This document shows, piece by piece, positions 53,034-60,467 of a stretch of DNA of 64,000 nt (position 1 is its first letter; each line of letters starts with the position of its first letter). Made by a program: the position numbers and the translations under genes. Under the pieces are notes generated by a model. The model made no database searches and had not been told where the DNA came from. It worked only from the letters and a program-made list of their open reading frames with translations. The stretch is from Vibrio sp. Y2-5 (GTDB lineage Bacteria; Pseudomonadota; Gammaproteobacteria; Enterobacterales; Vibrionaceae), in assembly GCF_014596725.1 (NCBI RefSeq), contig NZ_JACVEG010000002.1:620001-684000 (forward strand), written 5' to 3'.

Positions 53034-56000
53034 CTAGTCAACTTTGATTTTTGCGACTGAAATACTGACTGCTCCCATCTCAAGAAAGTACTGTTCACCT
53101 GTATTTGTAGGTAACTGAAAATCCACATGTGTAGCTAAAGTCTCTGCCTGCAAGTATCTTAAGTACTTTTCTATCCAATTTCTTACGTGATCTGATGTGT
53201 TCATAGACACCGAAATCTTATCCGTCACACCAAAACCGGAGGACTTTCTCAGTTTCTGAATACGGCTCACAACTTCTCGAATCATCCCTTCTGCAACTAA
53301 CTCTTCTGTGAGGTTAGGTTCAAACTCCATTGAGATATAACGGTTAGAAACCGCGTTTACCTCCTCCTTCGCCTTTCTGTAGATGACAATGTCTTCTTCT
53401 GAAAAACGTTGTCCATCAATTTCCAGAAACCCAACTTGCTGAAGTTGATCAATATCAGTCGGTGCAAGCTTAGCAATCAGATTGGCATAGTGTTTCATTT
53501 GCTTACCCAGACGTTTTCCCAGTACTGGAAAGTTTGCCTTCGCGTAAAGGTCGATAAATTTTCCTTCCTCTGTACTAAAACTTAAGGACTTAAAGTTAAG
53601 CTCCGCTTTTATGTAATCAGACAAACGTCGAATGTCATCCAGCACTGTTTTATCTCGGTGCAGCACCGTTGCCTGGCTCAAAGGTGTTTTTAGCTTTACT
53701 TTAATATCATTTCTCATTTGTCGGCCCATGATGATCAAATGTTGAAAACTCTGAACACTTGTCTCGAGATTGGGCACCCTGAGCTCCTCGATTGTTTGAG
53801 GATAACGACGCAAATGCACCGACAATGGCCGCTGAGCATTCTCGTCATACTCCTTAAGCTGTTGATAAATGAACTCCGACAAGAAAGGGGCAAACGGCGC
53901 CATTAACGTCGTAAACGTGTCTAGACAATAATAAAGGGTGGCGTAAGCGCTCTCCTTGTCCTTATTCATTTCAGGTTGCCAGTAACGCGAACGGTTCAGG
54001 CGAATATACCAGTTGGTTAAATCTTCCAAAAACTCAAACAAAGGTGGTACCACTTCATACAAATGGTACGCCTGCATTTCAGCGTTCACTCTTTCTTTCA
54101 AACTTTCCAAACGAGAAACAATCCACTGATCAAGTACGTTGTTTCTCGGCGCGGAGCCTTCGACTTTCCATCCGTCGATATCAGCATAGGTTTTAAAGAA
54201 CTTAAATCCGTTATACCAAGGGAGCAGTACCTGTCTCACCATTTCCTGAACGCCTTTATCAGAAAATTTCTGTTCCTCGGCTTTTACCAGACCAGAATTG
54301 ATCAGGTACAATCGCAACGCATCGGCACCGTACTGTTCCATTAGGATATCGGGAGCTGTGTAGTTTTTTAGCCGTTTAGACATTTTCTTACCGTCTTCCG
54401 CCATCACAATGCCGTTAACAATGACATTGGTGAAAGCGGGTTTTCCGAACAGGCACTCGCTCAACACTTGTAAGGTGTAGAACCATCCTCGAGTCTGATC
54501 TACCCCTTCAGCGATAAACGATGCAGGAAAACTTGCTTCAAACTCTTGCTTGTTCTCGAATGGATAATGAACCTGCGCATAGGGCATTGAGCCTGACTCA
54601 AACCAACAATCAAAGACTTCCGATATCCTACGATACACACCATCCTCTCCGGCTAAAGTAAAAGTTAAATGGTCGATATGATCCCTATGCAAGTCTTCAA
54701 TTTGAGCCCCGGTTAAAGACGTCAGCTCTTCGATAGATCCGACACAGTATGGTTTTTCTGTAACATCATTTATCCAGATAGGCAGTGGCGTCCCCCAGTA
54801 TCGATTTCTTGAAACCGCCCAATCAATCGCATTTTCCAGCCATTTGCCCATTCGACCCTGCTGGATATGTTCTGGCACCCATTTGATCTGGTGGTTGTTT
54901 TCAACCAGTTTGCCTCTCAGTTGGGTTACACCGATATACCATGAAGGCACCGTTCGATAGATGATTGGCGTATCAGAGCGAGGGCAAAAGGGATAACTGT
55001 GCATTAACGTGTCATGCCGATACAACAGCCCTCGTTCGTTAATGGCCTGAATTATCGATTTATCAGCATCTTTCACATAAATGTTGGCAAAATCACTCAC
55101 TTCCCCAGTAAAGCGACCTCGGCTATCCAGTGGACATACACTAGCCTCGACACCGTTTTCACGGCATACTCGTTGATCTTCCTCACCAAAAGCGGGGGCG
55201 ATATGGACAATACCGGTACCACTTTCCTGCGATACAAAAGTATCCGCGAGGACTTTAAACGCACCTTTAGCTTTGTGCTGTACAAAGTAAGGAAAGATAG
55301 GCGTATAGGATTTACCCGCAAGATCTGAACCCTTAGTGGTAGAGAGCACTTCGACTGAATGTCCTTTAGAAAAACGCTCTAATAACTCTTTAGCAATCCA
55401 AAACTTTTTACCTACGGACTGGTCGAATACCTTAACGTAATCAAAGTCAGGATTTACGCAGAGAGCAAGATTTGAAGGTAAGGTCCAAGGTGTTGTCGTC
55501 CATGCTGCGAGATAACCATCTTCGTCTTCTAGTTTAAACAGTACCGAAATTGCGGGGTCTTGCACATCTTTGTAGTTCGATGTTGCCTCAAAGTTTGATA
55601 ACACGGTTTCGAGTTCTGTTGAGTAGGCGACAACCTTTTCCCCCTGATAAACCAAACCTTGATCCCACAGCTGCTTAAACACCCACCATACGGATTCCAT
55701 ATACCAGGGTTCCAGAGTTCGATAGTCATTATCGAAATCTACCCAACGGCCTAGGCGGGTTATTGTTTTCTCCCACTCCTGTGTATACCGTTGAACGATA
55801 CCACGGCATTCGTCGTTATATTTAGCGATACCAAACTTCTCTACCGCTTCCTTAGCCGACATCCCCAATGATTTGTCTATCTCATGCTCGATAGGAAGAC
55901 CATGACAATCCCAGCCAAATCGCCTTTCAACGTAATGTCCAAGCATGGTTTGATAGCGAGGGATGATGTCTTTGATAGTGGAAGCAACTAAATGGCCGTG

Positions 56001-56180
56001 GTGGGGTAACCCTGTAGCAAAAGGAGGACCATCGTAAAATACGAACTTAGGTTTATCTTTTGACTGCTCCAGAGATGCCTGGAATACGCTGTGCGTTTCC
56101 CAGAATTGCAACATGTCATGTTCAGCATCCACAAAAGAAAAACTTGTTGATGGAGATGCCTGTTTTTGTTTAGAACTCAT
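53034..56180 (-). CDS. ileS2: Isoleucyl-tRNA synthetase, type 2 (eukaryote-like, mupirocin-resistant class)
   Basis: A 1048-residue class-I synthetase charging tRNA-Ile. The signature is GPPFATGLPHHGHL (HxGH at residues 60-63) and KMSKR at 599-603. The CP1 editing domain is present (LAAWTTTPWTLPSNLALC). Length, the FATGLPHxGH form and a C-terminus without zinc-binding cysteines fit IleRS type 2, the class that tolerates mupirocin, rather than the ~940-residue housekeeping enzyme. It keeps canonical HxGH, not the swapped GxHH reported for hyper-resistant forms. A leader peptide, terminator and SD-hairpin precede it, pointing to induction by uncharged tRNA-Ile. AAGAGGT is the ribosome site. Confidence 0.93.
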   Translation of the reverse strand: MSSKQKQASPSTSFSFVDAEHDMLQFWETHSVFQASLEQSKDKPKFVFYDGPPFATGLPHHGHLVASTIKDIIPRYQTMLGHYVERRFGWDCHGLPIEHEIDKSLGMSAKEAVEKFGIAKYNDECRGIVQRYTQEWEKTITRLGRWVDFDNDYRTLEPWYMESVWWVFKQLWDQGLVYQGEKVVAYSTELETVLSNFEATSNYKDVQDPAISVLFKLEDEDGYLAAWTTTPWTLPSNLALCVNPDFDYVKVFDQSVGKKFWIAKELLERFSKGHSVEVLSTTKGSDLAGKSYTPIFPYFVQHKAKGAFKVLADTFVSQESGTGIVHIAPAFGEEDQRVCRENGVEASVCPLDSRGRFTGEVSDFANIYVKDADKSIIQAINERGLLYRHDTLMHSYPFCPRSDTPIIYRTVPSWYIGVTQLRGKLVENNHQIKWVPEHIQQGRMGKWLENAIDWAVSRNRYWGTPLPIWINDVTEKPYCVGSIEELTSLTGAQIEDLHRDHIDHLTFTLAGEDGVYRRISEVFDCWFESGSMPYAQVHYPFENKQEFEASFPASFIAEGVDQTRGWFYTLQVLSECLFGKPAFTNVIVNGIVMAEDGKKMSKRLKNYTAPDILMEQYGADALRLYLINSGLVKAEEQKFSDKGVQEMVRQVLLPWYNGFKFFKTYADIDGWKVEGSAPRNNVLDQWIVSRLESLKERVNAEMQAYHLYEVVPPLFEFLEDLTNWYIRLNRSRYWQPEMNKDKESAYATLYYCLDTFTTLMAPFAPFLSEFIYQQLKEYDENAQRPLSVHLRRYPQTIEELRVPNLETSVQSFQHLIIMGRQMRNDIKVKLKTPLSQATVLHRDKTVLDDIRRLSDYIKAELNFKSLSFSTEEGKFIDLYAKANFPVLGKRLGKQMKHYANLIAKLAPTDIDQLQQVGFLEIDGQRFSEEDIVIYRKAKEEVNAVSNRYISMEFEPNLTEELVAEGMIREVVSRIQKLRKSSGFGVTDKISVSMNTSDHVRNWIEKYLRYLQAETLATHVDFQLPTNTGEQYFLEMGAVSISVAKIKVD

Positions 56181-56184
56181 ATTT

Positions 56185-56211
56185 ACCTCTTAACTTAAGA
56201 GCCTAAGAGGT
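56185..56211 (-). promoter_or_regulatory. Hairpin sequestering the ileS2 Shine-Dalgarno
   Basis: In the message, ACCUCUUA pairs with UAAGAGGU (8 bp, 11-base loop), covering the ileS2 ribosome site AAGAGGU. The same anti-SD segment, CCUCUUAGGC, is perfectly complementary over 10 bases to GCCUAAGAGG within the terminator hairpin upstream, so the two pairings exclude each other. Confidence 0.65.
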
Positions 56212-56216
56212 AAGTA

Positions 56217-56241
56217 CAAAAAACCCGCCTCTTAGGCGGGT
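56217..56241 (-). terminator. Attenuator terminator of ileS2
   Basis: ACCCGCCU-AAG-AGGCGGGU forms an 8-bp GC-rich stem with a three-base loop, followed by a U run, 36 bases before the ileS2 start and 22 bases after the leader-peptide stop. Its 5' arm CCCGCC can pair instead with GGUGGG in the leader coding region. Confidence 0.9.
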
Positions 56242-56262
56242 CTTAAAATTTAGTTGCACTAA

Positions 56263-56325
56263 CTATCCCACCATTTCTTGAGAAATGATGATAATAATTC
56301 GTTGGAAGTTAGGCTTCATATTCAT
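56263..56325 (-). CDS. Isoleucine-rich leader peptide of ileS2
   Basis: A 20-codon frame starts at ATG (complement of 56323-56325; a second ATG two codons later) and ends at TAG. Residues 10-14 are five consecutive Ile codons (ATT ATT ATC ATC ATT, complement of 56284-56298), near the middle; the peptide ends SQEMVG. GGUGGG of the last codons is the proposed anti-terminator strand. A TTGACA (56360-56355) with a 17-base gap to a TGC-AACTCT -10-like box would start the message at or near the ATG. No clear ribosome site is seen. Such short Ile runs are the hallmark of ribosome-mediated attenuators like those of ilv operons. Confidence 0.82.
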   Translation of the reverse strand: MNMKPNFQRIIIIISQEMVG

Positions 56326-56762
56326 AAATACAGAGTTGCACTTACCGCTTTGTTTGTCAATCAGTGGAGAAGTGAATGGGGCCACATTCATGTCTGTTTA
56401 GCGCATGGTTTGCAATACCAGAGGTGATCCGAACAGTCAGATTGTGTTTTAGTTTGTAACTCGGTTTCTGTCCACCTTCGAGTCAGGCTGATCTGACTCA
56501 TATGTGCCTCTGTCTGAGTTTGCGCAAAAAACTAGAAAGTAATTTAATCTGATAGAGTTTGATCTGTAGTTTAACTATTCTGGTTGTAATCAAATGACCA
56601 ACCAGTCGATCCTGCAGCTTGTTAACAAACTGAAATGCCCAGTAGTGTAAGAGCTTCTTACACAGACGAGCCAACGTATTTTTGCCACAAGAGACATTAT
56701 CGACCCTAGATTTTGGAAATATCTTCTATTGGCATTTTACCGAACAATATTTAGGGGGAAGG
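56326..56762. other. Divergent intergenic region, ileS2 leader side and oxidoreductase promoter
   Basis: About 437 bases without another supported gene. It contains the ileS2 promoter on the left. The frame of the next gene is open from 56682 but the start at 56763 has the better ribosome site. Confidence 0.5.
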
Positions 56763-57863
56763 ATGAAAGTGGGCGTGATAGGTTTAGGGGGTATTTTTGA
56801 GGTTGCTTATTATCCGGCACTTCAGCAGTTACAACCTTCTGATTTGACCTTATATGGATTTGACTCTGATCCAGCGCGTCAATTCAAAGGCATGATTCAC
56901 TGTGCGAATTTGGAAGATCTGTTAGCACAGTCATTAGACACCGTGCTGATATTAACCCCACCTGAACTTCATTTAGACATGATCAAAACCTGTCTGTCTG
57001 AGTGTCAGTGTCCCCGTATCTTAGTGGAGAAGCCTCTCGTGGCAAGTTTAGCACAAGTGGCAGAACTCAAGCTTTTGCTTAATTGCCCTAAGCGCGCACG
57101 GCGTCTACTAGCATTAGATCATTGGATGTGCCGTGATGGGGTACAGCGTCTTTTCACCTCTGGCTTAGATAATTGTGATAATTCGACGCTGAATTGGCGG
57201 CCATCGCAGCCTATTGATGACTCGATACAACCGATAAATGTGGCTCAAATTACGAAAGTAGAAGCTTTTTTACTGGAGCAAAGTGGCTTTAACGACCAAG
57301 GTGAGCCAGTCGCACTTAATTTTGCCACTGGAGAAATAGATAGACGCCAGTTTCAGCATCCAGACGGTGTGATTTTAGACATCGGTACACACGTTCTTGC
57401 CATGATAAGGGAGCTGCTAGCAGGATTGGGTGTGACGGATGCACCACTTAGCCTACAAGTCGATTTGGCTGAAGATCGGCTAAGCCAACCCATTGCTGTT
57501 GGTGATGTGACCACTGCGGAAGGTCATGCGATTTTATCCGGTTTTTGCGGTTCTATCCCAATTAGCTTAGAACTCAATAAGTATGCGGGACCTTTAGGCG
57601 GTCAAAAAGGCTTTAACCTTTATCTCAATGATGGACGTGTGATCAGTTTGGATCGCAGTGGTGATGATGATGTCGTCATATTGCTTAACCAGCAGCAAAG
57701 TCTTCAGTGGCGACAGAAAGGAGCTTTGTATCTGCATTGTGTGAGATATGTTGTTTTAAATCAGGATTTCGCAGGTGATTCGTTCAAGGTCATCACACAA
57801 CGCCGACTAGAAGAAGTGGAAAGCCTCTTGTTGCTGCAACAGAGCTTGCGTGGTGTTCATTAG
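56763..57863 (+). CDS. Gfo/Idh/MocA-family oxidoreductase
   Basis: A 366-residue NAD(P)-dependent sugar or sugar-acid oxidoreductase-like protein. The ATG at 56763 follows GGGGGAAGG and gives the typical start MKVGVIGLGGIFEVAYYPAL (Rossmann GxGGIF). The EKP motif (RILVEKPLVASLAQV, about 88-102) and VILDIGTHVLAMIREL (about 200-215; DxGxH) mark the family's catalytic core. It would oxidise or reduce a hydroxyl of a sugar in the cytoplasm. It stands alone, divergent from ileS2. Substrate unknown. Confidence 0.88.
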   Translation: MKVGVIGLGGIFEVAYYPALQQLQPSDLTLYGFDSDPARQFKGMIHCANLEDLLAQSLDTVLILTPPELHLDMIKTCLSECQCPRILVEKPLVASLAQVAELKLLLNCPKRARRLLALDHWMCRDGVQRLFTSGLDNCDNSTLNWRPSQPIDDSIQPINVAQITKVEAFLLEQSGFNDQGEPVALNFATGEIDRRQFQHPDGVILDIGTHVLAMIRELLAGLGVTDAPLSLQVDLAEDRLSQPIAVGDVTTAEGHAILSGFCGSIPISLELNKYAGPLGGQKGFNLYLNDGRVISLDRSGDDDVVILLNQQQSLQWRQKGALYLHCVRYVVLNQDFAGDSFKVITQRRLEEVESLLLLQQSLRGVH

Positions 57864-58169
57864 CTCTATCTGCGTTACCGTGCAACCACCGAGCCAAACG
57901 TAAAGAGCTTTGATTTCGCTTAGCGATATCAATCAAAATAGAAACGCTGCATTCTTAATGTCAGAAAGACGGGCTTATCCAGCTTCGTGCTACGGACTGT
58001 CGGCTAAACAGAAACTGCCCCATTTCGTTTACGATATTTTCTATGTATACATTTTGGATTTCAGTCAGGCTTAGTTTTAGTCGCTAATAAGGTGCAAAGC
58101 CAAGTATTAGCTTGCAACCGAATGAACAGCGCAAACCTTAAGTAAGGAACGTGTATAGTTGTTGGATAT
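57864..58169. other. Intergenic region, no gene seen
   Basis: About 306 bases between the convergent oxidoreductase and LysR genes. No reading frame, repeat or strong terminator with a T run was recognised. Confidence 0.45.
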
Positions 58170-59084
58170 TTAGTGTTGAGGCATATCCCTCATTATTTTC
58201 GAAATGACATTGTGAAACCAAGTCATTACTGGGTCATTTCTGTGTGTTTTATCATAGATAAACGCGAACTCCTTATTTTGCAACGTCATAAATGCTTCAT
58301 CATCGGAACTAACATAGGTTAGCTTGTCGCTGAGTTGATTGGCTAAATAAATCGAACAAGGGAACAGTAGGTCGGTTGATTCCAAAGTATTAATAATGAC
58401 ATTGACATGAGTTGTTTTTAATTTTACTTGAAAATCTATTCCATTATTTAACAATAATTTTGAAAGTTGATCCTGACGTTCATTCCAGTGTTTTTGCAGA
58501 TGAATGGCGAGAGGGTAAGAGGCTATCGTTTTCATTGTTACTGGCTGATTAATGATGGGGTGATCTTTCCTACAAACCATCACGGACATGTCTCTCCCCA
58601 TTTTTCTTTGAACCAGGTTTTTATTCAAATCTAGTGGAAAGTAATGGATGCCACAGTGAATCAACTGATTATTGATACGTTCAGGCGTTAACTCGTTCCA
58701 GTCTTCAATAGCTAATTCGATATTAGGAGCATGTTCCGCTAGGTATTGGATAATTGCTGGCGCTAACCAATGAGCAATATAACCATTCATAGCTATGGAT
58801 AGTTTCAACTCCGCTGTTGATGGATCAAATGCGAGTTCTTCAGATAAACTATTTATTTCATTCACAATGTTGTTTACTTTTGCGCGCAGAGACATTGCTT
58901 TAGGCGTTAATTCCATTTTGCCATTCTTACGAGTAAGCAATTCATCTTCAAAGATCTCTCTTAGGTTCCTCAATGTTCGGCTAATGGCAGAAGAGCTTGT
59001 CGACATTTGCTTTGCGGTATCACTAATGCTCCGAGTCTCCAACAATAATGAGAGTGGTTTTAACAAGTTATAGTTAAATTTCAT
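58170..59084 (-). CDS. LysR-family regulator divergent from maturase-sulfatase operon
   Basis: A 304-residue LysR regulator. The winged helix spans residues 5-65 (SISDTAKQMSTSSSAISRTL; FEDELLTRKNGKMELTPKAM), then an effector domain (LKLSIAMNGYIAHWLAPAII; MVCRKDHPIINQPVTMK). It resembles the regulator at 36081 in layout: both are LeuO/NodD-branch and both stand divergent from a sulfatase-type gene. It probably controls the maturase-sulfatase pair at 59226-62840, with a palindrome in the shared 141-base promoter gap. Confidence 0.9.
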   Translation of the reverse strand: MKFNYNLLKPLSLLLETRSISDTAKQMSTSSSAISRTLRNLREIFEDELLTRKNGKMELTPKAMSLRAKVNNIVNEINSLSEELAFDPSTAELKLSIAMNGYIAHWLAPAIIQYLAEHAPNIELAIEDWNELTPERINNQLIHCGIHYFPLDLNKNLVQRKMGRDMSVMVCRKDHPIINQPVTMKTIASYPLAIHLQKHWNERQDQLSKLLLNNGIDFQVKLKTTHVNVIINTLESTDLLFPCSIYLANQLSDKLTYVSSDDEAFMTLQNKEFAFIYDKTHRNDPVMTWFHNVISKIMRDMPQH

Positions 59085-59127
59085 TAAAAAGCCCTGAATG
59101 CTGCATCTTGAGGTTACTTGGATATAG

Positions 59128-59141
59128 TATCAAAAGTGATA
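59128..59141. promoter_or_regulatory. Palindrome between LysR and maturase genes
   Basis: TATCA-AAAG-TGATA, a perfect 5-bp dyad, with a further TATCAAAG half-site at 59151-59158. It lies 44 bases upstream of the LysR start and is a candidate operator. Confidence 0.5.
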
Positions 59142-59225
59142 AGTTGCGTGTATCAAAGTTAACCATTGCAACCAAATGAATATGAGCTAAGCTAAACTGA
59201 CCATGTTCAGACAATCGGCATATTT

Positions 59226-60452
59226 ATGAAAGGCTTACATACGACGGTAAAAGTTGTTGGTTCAAAATGTAACTATGACTGTCAATATTGTTTCTATTTA
59301 GAAAAAGAATCTCTTCTCAACTCACACAAATCGATGAGCCTAGATACCCTTGAGGCTTATGTTAAAAATTATATTAGTAGCCAGAGTACGCCAGAAGTTG
59401 AATTTGCATGGCATGGTGGAGAGCCTACGTTAGCGGGGCTTGGCTTCTTCGAGAAGGCTGTCGAGTTCCAACGAAAATACGCTGGCGATAAAATTATTAA
59501 AAATACCCTTCAAACTAATGGTTCAAGATTAGATGAAAAATGGTGTCGATTCTTCAGAGAAAACAACTTCCTTGTTGGATTAAGTCTTGATGGTCCGGAG
59601 TGGCTTCAAGGTAAATACCGAACGAAACAAGGCAAAAGCGCCTTCGATGAAATAATGAAAGCTTTGAAGCTACTCCAAAAAATGAATGTTGAGTTCAATG
59701 TGCTGGCATGTGTAAGCAAAGAATATTGTCAGCATGCAGAGGCGATTTACGCATTTTTTCGTAAGCATAAAGTTAAGCACATTCAATTTTCACCGCTGGT
59801 GGAGTCGGTTCCCACAGACGTTGAGCAGTCGCGTGGGCAGCATTTTGGAAGCAACTTGATTTTTTCAACCGCTAAGCTGGATGAGAATAGATATAACCCG
59901 GTTTCTTGGGCGGTTGATGCAAAAGCGTACGGTCAGTTTCTGGTTGATATTTTTAATCTTTGGATTGCTAAAGACGTCGGTAAAGTCTTCATTGCTAATT
60001 TTGAGCAAGCATTGACCCAACACATTGGTAATCCATCCCCTAATTGTATTCATGCGAAAAACTGTGGATCGTCATACGCTGTTGAAGCGAACGGTGATGT
60101 TTACTTCTGTGATCATGTAGCCTACCCAGAATCCAAAATCGGAAATGTCGTCACAACAGATCTCAAAGAGATTAGAGATGACAATAAAAACGTATTTAAC
60201 AAAGAATCTCGTTTGTCTCAGCGATGTAAAAATTGTCAATTTTTGCAACTTTGTAATGGTGGATGCCCAAAACACCGTTATCTGTCCGATACTGGAGAGT
60301 ATGAAAACGTACTTTGTGAAGGTTATTACTTCTTCTTCAATTCAATACACAAGTATTTGCAGGCTATGACAACACTACTCGCAAACGGTTATCCAGCGAG
60401 TTACGTCATGCAAGCACTAGATGGCCCATTAATCCTAACAACGTCAAAGTAG
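59226..60452 (+). CDS. Anaerobic sulfatase-maturating enzyme (radical SAM)
   Basis: A 408-residue anSME. The cluster motif is SKCNYDCQYCFYLEKE (about 13-28). GGEPTLAGLGFFEKAV, then SLDGPEWLQGKYRTK follow. SPASM cysteines are in CIHAKNCGSSYA, DVYFCDHVAYP and CKNCQFLQLCNGGCPKHRY. It has no SEC-C tail, unlike the 51474 protein. It is 15 bases upstream of the sulfatase gene and would act on that protein's Ser110 before export. Confidence 0.94.
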   Translation: MKGLHTTVKVVGSKCNYDCQYCFYLEKESLLNSHKSMSLDTLEAYVKNYISSQSTPEVEFAWHGGEPTLAGLGFFEKAVEFQRKYAGDKIIKNTLQTNGSRLDEKWCRFFRENNFLVGLSLDGPEWLQGKYRTKQGKSAFDEIMKALKLLQKMNVEFNVLACVSKEYCQHAEAIYAFFRKHKVKHIQFSPLVESVPTDVEQSRGQHFGSNLIFSTAKLDENRYNPVSWAVDAKAYGQFLVDIFNLWIAKDVGKVFIANFEQALTQHIGNPSPNCIHAKNCGSSYAVEANGDVYFCDHVAYPESKIGNVVTTDLKEIRDDNKNVFNKESRLSQRCKNCQFLQLCNGGCPKHRYLSDTGEYENVLCEGYYFFFNSIHKYLQAMTTLLANGYPASYVMQALDGPLILTTSK

Positions 60453-60467
60453 AAGGTAGAAAATAAA

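Noticed and set aside
53034..56180. T-box riboswitch for ileS2
   Set aside because: No T-box AGGGTGGNACCGCG-type core or specifier loop was seen; the Ile-codon leader and terminator fit ribosome-mediated attenuation instead.
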